From the NCBI GenBank assembly GCA_029244725.1, contig JAQWQJ010000015.1, positions 1-39,517 on the forward strand: a DNA stretch of 39,517 bases, written 5' to 3'. A program made the position numbers and the translations under genes. The stretch is from Paracoccaceae bacterium. Its GTDB lineage: Bacteria; Pseudomonadota; Alphaproteobacteria; Rhodobacterales; Rhodobacteraceae. Positions 33,382 through 39,517 of the stretch are shown here, piece by piece. Each line of letters opens with the position of its first letter. Position 1 is the first letter of the stretch. The notes below the pieces were generated by a model. That model did no database searches and was not told the origin of the DNA. It saw only the letters and a list, made by a program, of their open reading frames with translations.

Positions 33382-33597
33382 ATGAAAACCGTCGATATTG
33401 TGAAGTGGACAGCCACCGTCATTCAGTTGGTCGGATATGGATTGACCGGAATGAACATGACCCCATGGAATGTTTACGCATTTTTTGTCGGAATTTTCCT
33501 ATGGTTTGCTGTCGGGATCATGTGGAAAGACAGTGCAATCATGGTCGTTCACGTTGGAGCTTTCATTTCATTATTTATTGGCTATCTGAACGCATAG
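33382..33597 (+). CDS. Small membrane protein (DUF6552-like)
   Basis: A 71-residue protein with two hydrophobic helices: WTATVIQLVGYGLTGM and FFVGIFLWFAVGIMW, then a third at VVHVGAFISLFIGYL. The PWNVYAFFVGIFLWF region is what I recall of a small roseobacter-type membrane family, DUF6552; identification is from memory. The frame opens upstream through the terminator, but ATG 33382 follows GAGGAAAC and starts the conserved part. It lies 20 bp after the rpsO terminator, so it has its own promoter or depends on read-through. Confidence 0.7.
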   Translation: MKTVDIVKWTATVIQLVGYGLTGMNMTPWNVYAFFVGIFLWFAVGIMWKDSAIMVVHVGAFISLFIGYLNA

Positions 33598-33969
33598 GCG
33601 ACGGATCCGCTTAGAAAGGTCGACTTTTGTGAATTTATTCGAAAAGGTGGGGCGTTCACTATGCTTCACTTTTCTCATACAATTTTTTCAAAAGTCATCA
33701 TTTTTGGCCTGCAACAAGAGGATGTTACAGGGTGGAATGTGGTTGGGTTTGTCACTTAGTTATCAGTTGAAGTGGCGGGCCCGCCGTTAGGCATGGGTTC
33801 CTCACCAAGAACAGAGTTTCCCCTGCACCCTTGGGGTGATCTTTGGGGGTTTCGGCGGCCATCAGATGCAGCTTTGTCGGGCTGTTTCTTCTGGCGCGGA
33901 TACCACTTTCGTCGGAAAGGGGACGATGCGCGTCAAGGGTTAAGGCTTGGTTTGTCGTGCGAGCGTTGC
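33598..33969. other. Gene-free stretch between the small membrane protein and the SGNH gene
   Basis: I see no convincing gene in these 372 bp. A 32-codon frame at 33661-33759 has a plausible AGGTGGGG site and ends GWNVVGFVT, which weakly echoes the preceding membrane protein (PWNVYAFFV). It could be a decayed duplicate. A 12-bp palindrome GGCGGGCCCGCC lies at 33774-33785. Longer open frames downstream are not protein-like. Confidence 0.4.
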
Positions 33970-34680
33970 TTAGCGTTTACGATCGTATTTGCGGATCAGT
34001 GCGGCAATGCGTTTTCCGATTTCTTCTGATGCTTTGGTCGAAGGGTGAATGCGGTCAAACCCGTGAAAGCTAAGGTCGCCGTCGGGCACGAGGTCAGTGT
34101 TGGACAGGAAGTACACACCCTTTGTCGATTTCGCAAAGCTCGACACGCGACTTTCAAGTTCGTCGCCTTCGTCCTTACATTCTTCGATCAATGAATCCAC
34201 GCCTGGTGAGCGCAGATAGCCAAAGAATAAAACCTTTGCGCCACTGTCGCGAAGGTCATTGATAACGCGGGGAATTTTGCCGTTTTCACCGTCTTCGGTG
34301 ATTAAAGCATCCAACTTTTTGTCGCAAGCACCACAGCCGCATCCGAACCAAAGGTCGTTTCCACCGCCATTCATCACAACCCAATCCCAATCGCCTTCAA
34401 TAACTTGATGCGAGATTTGCATGCCTGCATTGCCAAAAATCGGAACTTTAAAGATCATCCGTGCCCCGCCGATTGATCGGTTCTCCGTTGGCTCACTCAG
34501 CTCTTCTGCGATAATATCTGGAATGGACAGCCCGGAAATTGAATGCCAAGCCATAAGACTGTCACCAATTGCCAAAATACGTGCAGGGGGTTCTGCCGCC
34601 TGATCCTCGGTTGTTGAGGCTTGGGCAAAGGCAATTCCGCTTCCGAATATGAATGCCAATATCGTCAGCAGTACTTTCAT
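33970..34680 (-). CDS. Periplasmic SGNH/GDSL-family hydrolase
   Basis: A 236-residue precursor. Residues 1-19 are a signal peptide (MKVLLTILAFIFGSGIAFA). The SGNH motifs are ILAIGDSLMAWHS with nucleophile Ser41, GGAR, NGGGNDLWFG with the Asn, and the end motif DRIHPS with the catalytic Asp and His. A cysteine cluster CGCGACDKK follows the Asn block, and another Cys sits in EECKDEG; the cluster is unusual and may form disulfides. It probably removes an acyl or acetyl group from a lipid or sugar polymer. ATG 34680 is chosen for the signal peptide; an upstream open frame adds 29 residues that do not look natural. It is divergent from pnp. Confidence 0.85.
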   Translation of the reverse strand: MKVLLTILAFIFGSGIAFAQASTTEDQAAEPPARILAIGDSLMAWHSISGLSIPDIIAEELSEPTENRSIGGARMIFKVPIFGNAGMQISHQVIEGDWDWVVMNGGGNDLWFGCGCGACDKKLDALITEDGENGKIPRVINDLRDSGAKVLFFGYLRSPGVDSLIEECKDEGDELESRVSSFAKSTKGVYFLSNTDLVPDGDLSFHGFDRIHPSTKASEEIGKRIAALIRKYDRKR

Positions 34681-34815
34681 TTTCGGGACCAACCACCTTT
34701 TACCATACCTGCGAACTATCCCGTACGCCCTGTTGCCAAGCAAGAATTCTGCATCATTAAAGGCCAATTGTATTCAAATTGGAAACAATTGCGGGCAATT
34801 TTGGGTATTGGGCCT

Positions 34816-34845
34816 ATTATTGGGCGTTGGAACACGCCCAATAAT
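34816..34845. other. Perfect 12-bp hairpin in the SGNH-pnp intergenic region
   Basis: ATTATTGGGCGT (34816-34827) and ACGCCCAATAAT (34834-34845) pair perfectly over a six-base loop. The surrounding DNA repeats TATTGGG. Another inverted repeat, CCAATT/AATTGG, lies around 34764-34782. The region is upstream of both divergent genes, so it could be a regulatory site or the end of an unnoticed transcript; no U-run is present. Confidence 0.4.
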
Positions 34846-34991
34846 CTAGAGCGCTCAGCTATTTTTCATTGCAAAGGTGTTCATTTCGACGATCTGAATG
34901 ATCTCTTCCCAAACCCGTTGTTTTCCTGTAAACGCGCGCCATCTGAGACGTGATGCCTTTGACCTCGGGCGCATGAAACAAGATTGAGGTC

Positions 34992-35048
34992 GGTGGCAAT
35001 GTGGCCACCATGAAAACGGAAGACCCGGGAGGGCCCGGGAGTGCTTCC
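34992..35048 (+). promoter_or_regulatory. Structured 5' leader of pnp (two stem-loops)
   Basis: Stem 1 pairs GGTGGC (34992-34997) with GCCACC (35004-35009). Stem 2 pairs GGAAG (35018-35022) with CTTCC (35044-35048) and, inside, CCCGGG with CCCGGG around AGGG. It ends 17 bases before the pnp start. In E. coli the pnp leader folds into an RNase III-cut stem used for autoregulation; here a similar role is an inference from position and shape, not sequence similarity. Confidence 0.5.
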
Positions 35049-35065
35049 AACAAGGATACGACTAT

Positions 35066-37207
35066 ATGTTCAATGTAACAACGAAATCCATTGAGTGGGG
35101 CGAAGAAACGCTGACACTCGAAACGGGCAAAGTTGCCCGTCAAGCAGACGGCACCGTCATCGCCACTTTGGGCGAAACTTCGGTAATGGCTGCGGTGACT
35201 TTCGCGAAGAAACCGAAGCCCGGTCAGGACTTCTTTCCGCTGACAGTTCACTACCAAGAGAAATATTACGCTGCCGGTAAAGTACCAGGCGGTTTCTTCA
35301 AGCGCGAAGCGCGCCCATCTGAAAAAGAAACACTGACAGCACGACTGATCGACCGGCCAATTCGCCCGTTGTTCGTGCCTGGCTTCAAGCACGAAGTTTT
35401 GGTCATGTGTACAGTGCTTAGCCACGATCTGGTTAACGACCCAGACATGGTTGCGATGATCGCGACTTCGGCTGCTCTGACAATTTCGGGCGCTCCATTC
35501 ATGGGTCCAATCGGCGCTTGCCGTGTTGGTTTCGTAGACGGCGAATACGTTCTGAACCCAGAAGTTGACGATATGGACCAGCTTCGCACGAAGCCGGATC
35601 AGCGTCTTGACCTTGTTGTCGCCGGTACAAAAGACGCCGTGATGATGGTTGAATCAGAGGCTTACGAATTGTCAGAAGCAGAAATGCTGGGCGCCGTAAC
35701 TTTCGCACATGAAAACATCCAGCCTGTAATCGACCTGATCATTGATCTGGCTGAAGATTGTGCAAAAGAGCCGTTTGATTTCCAAGCACCTGACTATTCT
35801 GAGCTTTACGAAGCTGTGAAAACTGCTGGTGCAGATCAGATGGCAACCGCTTATGCGATCCTCGACAAGCAAGAGCGAACAGCGGCTGTCTCGGCTGCCA
35901 AAGCAGCGATCATCGACAGCCTGAGCGAAGAACAGCAGGAAGACGCGAACTTAAGTTCTGCGTTGAAAAAGTTGGAATCGACAACTTTGCGTGGCGCAGT
36001 TGTAAAAGACGGCAAACGTATCGACGGTCGTGCACTCGACAAAGTGCGCCCAATCGTTTGTGAAGCTGGCATCCTGCCACGTACACACGGTTCGGCTTTG
36101 TTCACACGTGGCGAAACACAGGGCTTGGTTGTGACCACTCTGGGTACCGGCGACGACGAGCAGATCATCGACGCGTTGCATGGCAACCACCGTTCGAACT
36201 TTATGCTGCACTATAACTTCCCACCCTATTCGGTTGGTGAAGCTGGTCGTGTGGGCCCTCCCGGTCGTCGTGAGATTGGTCACGGTAAACTGGCTTGGCG
36301 TGCGCTTCAGGCGGTTCTGCCAGCATCAACAGACTTTCCTTACACAGTTCGTCTGGTGTCTGAGATCACTGAATCAAACGGCTCGTCTTCAATGGCGTCA
36401 GTTTGTGGTGGCTCATTGTCAATGATGGACGCCGGTGTTCCACTTAAAGCAGCAGTTGCCGGTGTAGCTATGGGTCTAATCCTGGAAGATGACGGTTCTT
36501 ACGCCATTCTGACAGACATCCTTGGTGACGAAGATCACCTTGGCGACATGGACTTCAAAGTTGCGGGTACTGCCGAAGGCATCACCAGCTTGCAAATGGA
36601 CATCAAGGTTGCGGGCATCACGCCTGACATTATGGAGAAGGCCCTCGCGCAAGCGAAAGAAGGCCGGATGCATATCCTTGGCGAGATGAACAGTGCCGTT
36701 TCTGGCGCTGGTGAATTCTCAATCCATGCTCCACGTATTGAGACCATGCAGATCCCAACCGACAAGATCCGTGAAGTTATCGGCTCGGGCGGTAAGGTCA
36801 TCCGTGAAATCGTTGAAGTGTCCGGCGCAAAGGTCGACATCAACGACGAAGGTATCATCAAGATCGCAAGCCCAGACGGCGAGTCGATCAAGAAAGCCTA
36901 CGACATGATCCACTCGATCGTTGCTGAGCCTGAGCAGGGTCAGATCTACGACGGTAAAGTCGTTAAGATCGTAGACTTTGGTGCATTCGTGAACTTCTTC
37001 GGCAAGCGCGATGGTTTGGTCCACGTTTCTCAGATTGAGAACCGTCGCCTGAACCACCCGTCTGACGTTCTAAAAGAAGGTCAGGACGTGAAGGTCAAAC
37101 TTCTAGGCTTTGACGACCGCGGCAAAGTTCGCCTGTCGATGAAAGTCGTTGATCAGGAAACCGGCGAAGAAGTCGCTCCTGAGAAGAAAGAAAATAAGGA
37201 CGACTAA
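35066..37207 (+). CDS. pnp: Polyribonucleotide nucleotidyltransferase (PNPase)
   Basis: A 713-residue 3'-5' phosphorolytic exoribonuclease. It has two RNase PH domains (about 10-225 and 310-545) separated by an alpha-helical linker. The first contains the [27 protein letters not shown] block; the second has [27 protein letters not shown] and [21 protein letters not shown], with catalytic aspartates in [19 protein letters not shown] domain follows ([15 protein letters not shown], about 568-620), then an S1 domain ([20 protein letters not shown], about 625-695) and an acidic tail. AAGGAT precedes ATG 35066. It forms a trimer and works in mRNA decay. Codon choice (Thr ACA, Val GTT, Ser TCA) resembles the binding-protein and rpsO genes, as for well-expressed genes. 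Confidence 0.98.
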   Translation: MFNVTTKSIEWGEETLTLETGKVARQADGTVIATLGETSVMAAVTFAKKPKPGQDFFPLTVHYQEKYYAAGKVPGGFFKREARPSEKETLTARLIDRPIRPLFVPGFKHEVLVMCTVLSHDLVNDPDMVAMIATSAALTISGAPFMGPIGACRVGFVDGEYVLNPEVDDMDQLRTKPDQRLDLVVAGTKDAVMMVESEAYELSEAEMLGAVTFAHENIQPVIDLIIDLAEDCAKEPFDFQAPDYSELYEAVKTAGADQMATAYAILDKQERTAAVSAAKAAIIDSLSEEQQEDANLSSALKKLESTTLRGAVVKDGKRIDGRALDKVRPIVCEAGILPRTHGSALFTRGETQGLVVTTLGTGDDEQIIDALHGNHRSNFMLHYNFPPYSVGEAGRVGPPGRREIGHGKLAWRALQAVLPASTDFPYTVRLVSEITESNGSSSMASVCGGSLSMMDAGVPLKAAVAGVAMGLILEDDGSYAILTDILGDEDHLGDMDFKVAGTAEGITSLQMDIKVAGITPDIMEKALAQAKEGRMHILGEMNSAVSGAGEFSIHAPRIETMQIPTDKIREVIGSGGKVIREIVEVSGAKVDINDEGIIKIASPDGESIKKAYDMIHSIVAEPEQGQIYDGKVVKIVDFGAFVNFFGKRDGLVHVSQIENRRLNHPSDVLKEGQDVKVKLLGFDDRGKVRLSMKVVDQETGEEVAPEKKENKDD

Positions 37208-37232
37208 GTCCTGATTTCCATACTTTAAGCTG

Positions 37233-37272
37233 CAAAGCCCTGACAGATTCTTGTCAGGGCTTTGTTTTTTTT
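37233..37272 (+). terminator. Intrinsic terminator of pnp
   Basis: CAAAGCCCTGACA (37233-37245) and TGTCAGGGCTTTG (37252-37264) form a perfect 13-bp stem with a six-base loop, followed by eight T. Confidence 0.92.
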
Positions 37273-37299
37273 GCGATACTGCCATCATAAAAATAAACA
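37271..37299 (+). promoter_or_regulatory. Sigma-70-type promoter of the outer-membrane protein gene
   Basis: TTGCGA (37271-37276) and TAAACA (37294-37299) are 17 bp apart. The -35 box overlaps the end of the pnp terminator U-tract. The predicted transcript would start about 15 bases before the ATG, giving a very short leader. The -35 is the same hexamer as in the SRP RNA promoter. Confidence 0.45.
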
Positions 37300-37320
37300 T
37301 ATCGCTACGAGGCAGTGAGC

Positions 37321-37971
37321 ATGACTTTTAATAAAACAGCAATTATTGCTGGGGCTTTGGCTATTTCGGCTACGGTTTCGGTTGCGGATTCAGCCCGTGT
37401 TGGGGCTGGCTTCAGTATGTTTGGACCCACCGTTGAGGCCCAAATTCCATTGACCGACAGTTTGACAGTGCGCGGATCGCTAGCGGCAGGCCTGTCGGCG
37501 ACTGGAACGACTACAGCTGATGGTCTGGACTATTCAGTCGACGCGACCATCGGTGCGACGACCCTTATGGCTACATATCATCTGCCAGTCGGTATGCGTG
37601 TTTCTGGCGGCTTCTTGATGTCGAACACATCGATTAACGGTAGTGTTTCCAGCGGTGGCGGCGACACAATCGGTGGCTTTGTTATCCCATCTCCGTTCAC
37701 CGTTGAGTCTACGACCGAGTTTGCCAATAGCATTTCACCCATGGCGACATTTGGCTTCGACATACCCGTTCTAGGAATGGTACTCTCGACTGATGTTGGC
37801 TTCGTGAACACTGGCGGCTTTGATGTAACGCTTACAGAGACGACGGCCACGCCTGTAATTTCAGCGGTCGATGCAACGGCGCTTTCGACAGCCGAAGCTA
37901 CAATTGAATCCGAGCTGTCCCAGTATGATTACATCCCATACTTCAGCCTAATGGTCGGTAAGTGGTTCTAA
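37321..37971 (+). CDS. Probable outer-membrane beta-barrel protein
   Basis: A 216-residue precursor. The signal peptide runs to about residue 23 (MTFNKTAIIAGALAISATVSVAD). The mature part is rich in Gly, Thr and Ser, with alternating hydrophobic residues (VGAGFSMFGPTVEAQIPL, LTVRGSLAAGL, TLMATYHLPVGMRVSGGF), as in short transmembrane strands. It ends in FSLMVGKWF, and a C-terminal Phe is the usual signal for insertion by the BAM complex. I know no specific family. ATG 37321 has GAGG eight bases upstream. It follows the pnp terminator with its own promoter, and a terminator hairpin follows it. Confidence 0.75.
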   Translation: MTFNKTAIIAGALAISATVSVADSARVGAGFSMFGPTVEAQIPLTDSLTVRGSLAAGLSATGTTTADGLDYSVDATIGATTLMATYHLPVGMRVSGGFLMSNTSINGSVSSGGGDTIGGFVIPSPFTVESTTEFANSISPMATFGFDIPVLGMVLSTDVGFVNTGGFDVTLTETTATPVISAVDATALSTAEATIESELSQYDYIPYFSLMVGKWF

Positions 37972-38000
37972 ACTGCTTTAAGCCAAACTATTCATTGCTG

Positions 38001-38022
38001 CGGGCGCATTTGGCGCCCGTTT
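38001..38022 (+). terminator. Terminator between the beta-barrel gene and rluA
   Basis: CGGGCGC (38001-38007) and GCGCCCG (38013-38019) pair perfectly over a five-base loop. On the plus strand this is followed by TTTCGCATTT. It lies between convergent genes and may act in both directions. Confidence 0.7.
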
Positions 38023-38027
38023 CGCAT

Positions 38028-38675
38028 TTAGAAAGGCGCTTTGACGTAAAAGCGCTTACCCTCGCCCCCGTCGGGATGGCGAAGTCGTAATTCTTCGGAA
38101 TGCAGCATCAGGCGATCGTATTCTCGGGCGGGACCGTCTGCATAGAACGGATCACCTAGGATAGGATGCCCTAGCGCCAGCATATGAACACGAAGCTGAT
38201 GCGTGCGGCCTGTGCGCGGCATCAGCCGTACGCGGCTTTCCGTGTCACTTGCACGAAGAACGTTCCAATCGGTCTGCGCGGGTTTTCCGTTTTCATGATC
38301 AACCATCTGCTTTGGACGATTGGGCCAATCAACGATCAGAGGTAGGTCTACTTTACCCTTTTTGGGCTCTAGTCGGCCGGATACCCGCGCGATGTAGGTT
38401 TTCTTTGTATAACGCTTTTCAAACTGCAGGCCGAGATGGCGTTGCGCATGGGGTGTCAGTGCAAACACCATAATGCCCGATGTGTCCCTATCCAATCGGT
38501 GCACCAAAAGCGCTTGTGGATAGGCCGCCAATATTCGTGACATCAGACAATCTGCCAACAGCGGTCCTTTTCCAGGCACCGACAATAATCCAGCAGGTTT
38601 GTTCACGATCAGGATTTCATGATCCTCGTGGATAACTTCAAGTGGTGAATCTGGCGGAGAATACATGTCTGACAT
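38028..38675 (-). CDS. rluA: Pseudouridine synthase RluA
   Basis: A 215-residue enzyme of the RluA family. The catalytic Asp62 is in VHRLDRDTSGIMVFA. The start EVIHEDHEILIVNKPAGLLSVPGKG and the DLPLIVDWPNRPKQMVDHENGKPAQTDW and RTGRTHQLRVHMLALGHPILGDPFYA blocks match E. coli RluA (23S U746 and tRNA U32) closely. No S4 domain is present, as in RluA itself. I choose ATG 38675 because the family begins MSD.YSPP-like here. ATG 38717 (14 residues more) has GAGGGA only one base upstream, which is too close; ATG 38666 is also possible. Confidence 0.88.
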   Translation of the reverse strand: MSDMYSPPDSPLEVIHEDHEILIVNKPAGLLSVPGKGPLLADCLMSRILAAYPQALLVHRLDRDTSGIMVFALTPHAQRHLGLQFEKRYTKKTYIARVSGRLEPKKGKVDLPLIVDWPNRPKQMVDHENGKPAQTDWNVLRASDTESRVRLMPRTGRTHQLRVHMLALGHPILGDPFYADGPAREYDRLMLHSEELRLRHPDGGEGKRFYVKAPF

Positions 38676-38802
38676 GTCGGCGGTGTAGCCACAGGGATAT
38701 GGCCTGTCCAGTGGCATTCCCTCGGGTCAATTGATGCTTAAATGCCGATATTGGCCCGTTTTTCCACAAATTGTCCCTAATACGTTCCAATAAAAGCCCC
38801 AA

Positions 38803-38831
38803 TTCAACCTCAGATATAGTCGAGATAATAT
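38803..38831 (+). promoter_or_regulatory. Sigma-70-type promoter of the TadE-like gene
   Basis: TTCAAC (38803-38808) and TAATAT (38826-38831) are 17 bp apart, predicting a transcript start about 30 bases before the ATG. Good -10 box, moderate -35 box. Confidence 0.45.
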
Positions 38832-38868
38832 GTGATTGGCGTCCGATTTTGACGCGTGTAGGTGAGTT

Positions 38869-39339
<471 letters not shown>

Positions 39340-39357
39340 TCGGAATTGAGGTGCGTT

Positions 39358-39380
39358 ATGAGAAATTGCTCGTTTAATAA
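39358..39380 (+). pseudogene. Start of a gene interrupted by the right-hand IS copy
   Basis: ATG 39358 follows a GAGG ribosome site and is 18 bp after the TadE-like stop, so it looks like the next gene of the same operon. Its first codons read MRNCSFNK, and the IS end starts at 39381. In the fused frame translation stops at 39447 within the IS. In other roseobacters the gene here is commonly a second TadE/TadG-like protein; that identity is only an inference from position. Confidence 0.5.
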
Positions 39381-39517
39381 GGGGCTGACCCAGATAACGC
39401 GAAAAAGGTGTTATCATGGGAAGCATGCGGAAGAGTCGCTTAAGTAAGTATAAACAGGGTCGCCTGGTCGAGCATTTTGTTGCCGGAACCACGGCTCGAA
39501 CTGCGGCCAGTTTATGT
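39381..39517 (+). mobile_element. IS1595-family insertion sequence, right-window copy (end only)
   Basis: Identical to the reverse complement of 2-138, starting with the IS terminus ggggctgacccagataac. It is in the opposite orientation to the left copy, so both transposase genes point outwards. The left flank (gtttaata before 39381) differs from that of the other copy. Only one end is visible, so no target-site duplication can be checked here. Confidence 0.85.
39425..39517 (+). CDS. IS1595-family transposase, N-terminal 31 codons (cut by window edge)
   Basis: The frame from ATG 39425 reads MRKSRLSKYKQGRLVEHF, then a helix-turn-helix-like segment, and runs off the window. It is identical in sequence to the copy at the left end. 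An in-frame ATG at 39416 is an alternative start. Confidence 0.75.
   Translation, partial: MRKSRLSKYKQGRLVEHFVAGTTARTAASLC

Larger units (their letters stand above)
34681..35065. other. 385-bp divergent control region of the SGNH gene and pnp
   Basis: No gene is seen. The left half is A/T-rich with several inverted repeats (see 34816-34845). The right half contains two stem-loops just before pnp (34992-35048). No promoter of good quality could be fixed by eye. The layout suggests a long leader on the pnp mRNA. Confidence 0.45.

Noticed and set aside
34859-35425. 188-codon minus-strand open frame overlapping the start of pnp
   Set aside because: It covers the pnp leader and first 120 codons with no motif; pnp is certain on the other strand.

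Overview
The window looks like chromosomal DNA of a marine alphaproteobacterium of the Roseobacter group (Rhodobacteraceae). I infer this from the small alphaproteobacterial-type SRP RNA, the heparinase-purH-lspA neighbourhood, the DUF1674 (SdhAF4-like) and DUF3775 small proteins, the Liv-type importer clustered with CoA ligases, and the rbfA/truB/rpsO/pnp region. GC content is moderate for the family, and insertion sequences bound the window, which would fit an IS-rich genus such as Octadecabacter or Loktanella. That genus guess is an inference only. Both ends are the same 137 bp in opposite orientation. They are the end of an IS1595-family element with the first 31 codons of its transposase, so the window appears to be the whole stretch between two IS copies.

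Left part (0.2-13.7 kb). A HAD phosphatase and the SRP RNA gene (with a well-spaced promoter) are followed by a carboxylate uptake and activation locus. On the minus strand, in transcription order, it has a long-chain-type acyl-CoA ligase, LivG, LivH, LivM, a periplasmic binding protein, LivF and a small DUF6958-like protein. A second, PaaK-like CoA ligase follows in its own unit, and an oppositely oriented protein made of two copies of an unrecognised domain lies between. Divergent from the ligase are a PAS hybrid histidine kinase and an OmpR-type regulator with overlapping start and stop codons. They are plausible regulators of the importer.

Middle (13.7-27.3 kb). This holds a secreted hypothetical protein, a histidine phosphatase and a two-gene saccharopine pathway for lysine catabolism. 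A DUF3775 protein follows, then a 0.7-kb stretch with strong hairpins and a possible 37-residue secreted peptide gene. Next is a minus-strand housekeeping block: rsmB, a heparinase II/III-like gene, purH, lspA, mutL and rmuC.

Right part (27.3-39.5 kb). An SdhAF4-like gene converges on dapB. The RNA/ribosome genes rbfA, truB, rpsO and pnp run on the plus strand, separated by accessory genes: an EamA transporter, a GNAT acetyltransferase, a DUF1643 protein, a membrane-anchored RTX protein, a small membrane protein and an SGNH hydrolase. rpsO and pnp end in clear intrinsic terminators, and pnp has a structured leader. Then come an outer-membrane beta-barrel protein, rluA and a TadE-like pseudopilin with a poly-Glu/poly-Asp tail. 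The gene after that is cut by the right-hand IS copy within its first codons.

The most unusual items are the duplicated-domain protein beside the importer, the acidic-tailed TadE-like protein beside an IS-disrupted partner, and the hairpin-rich 18.0-18.75 kb region. I did not find a clearly new defence or mobile system.
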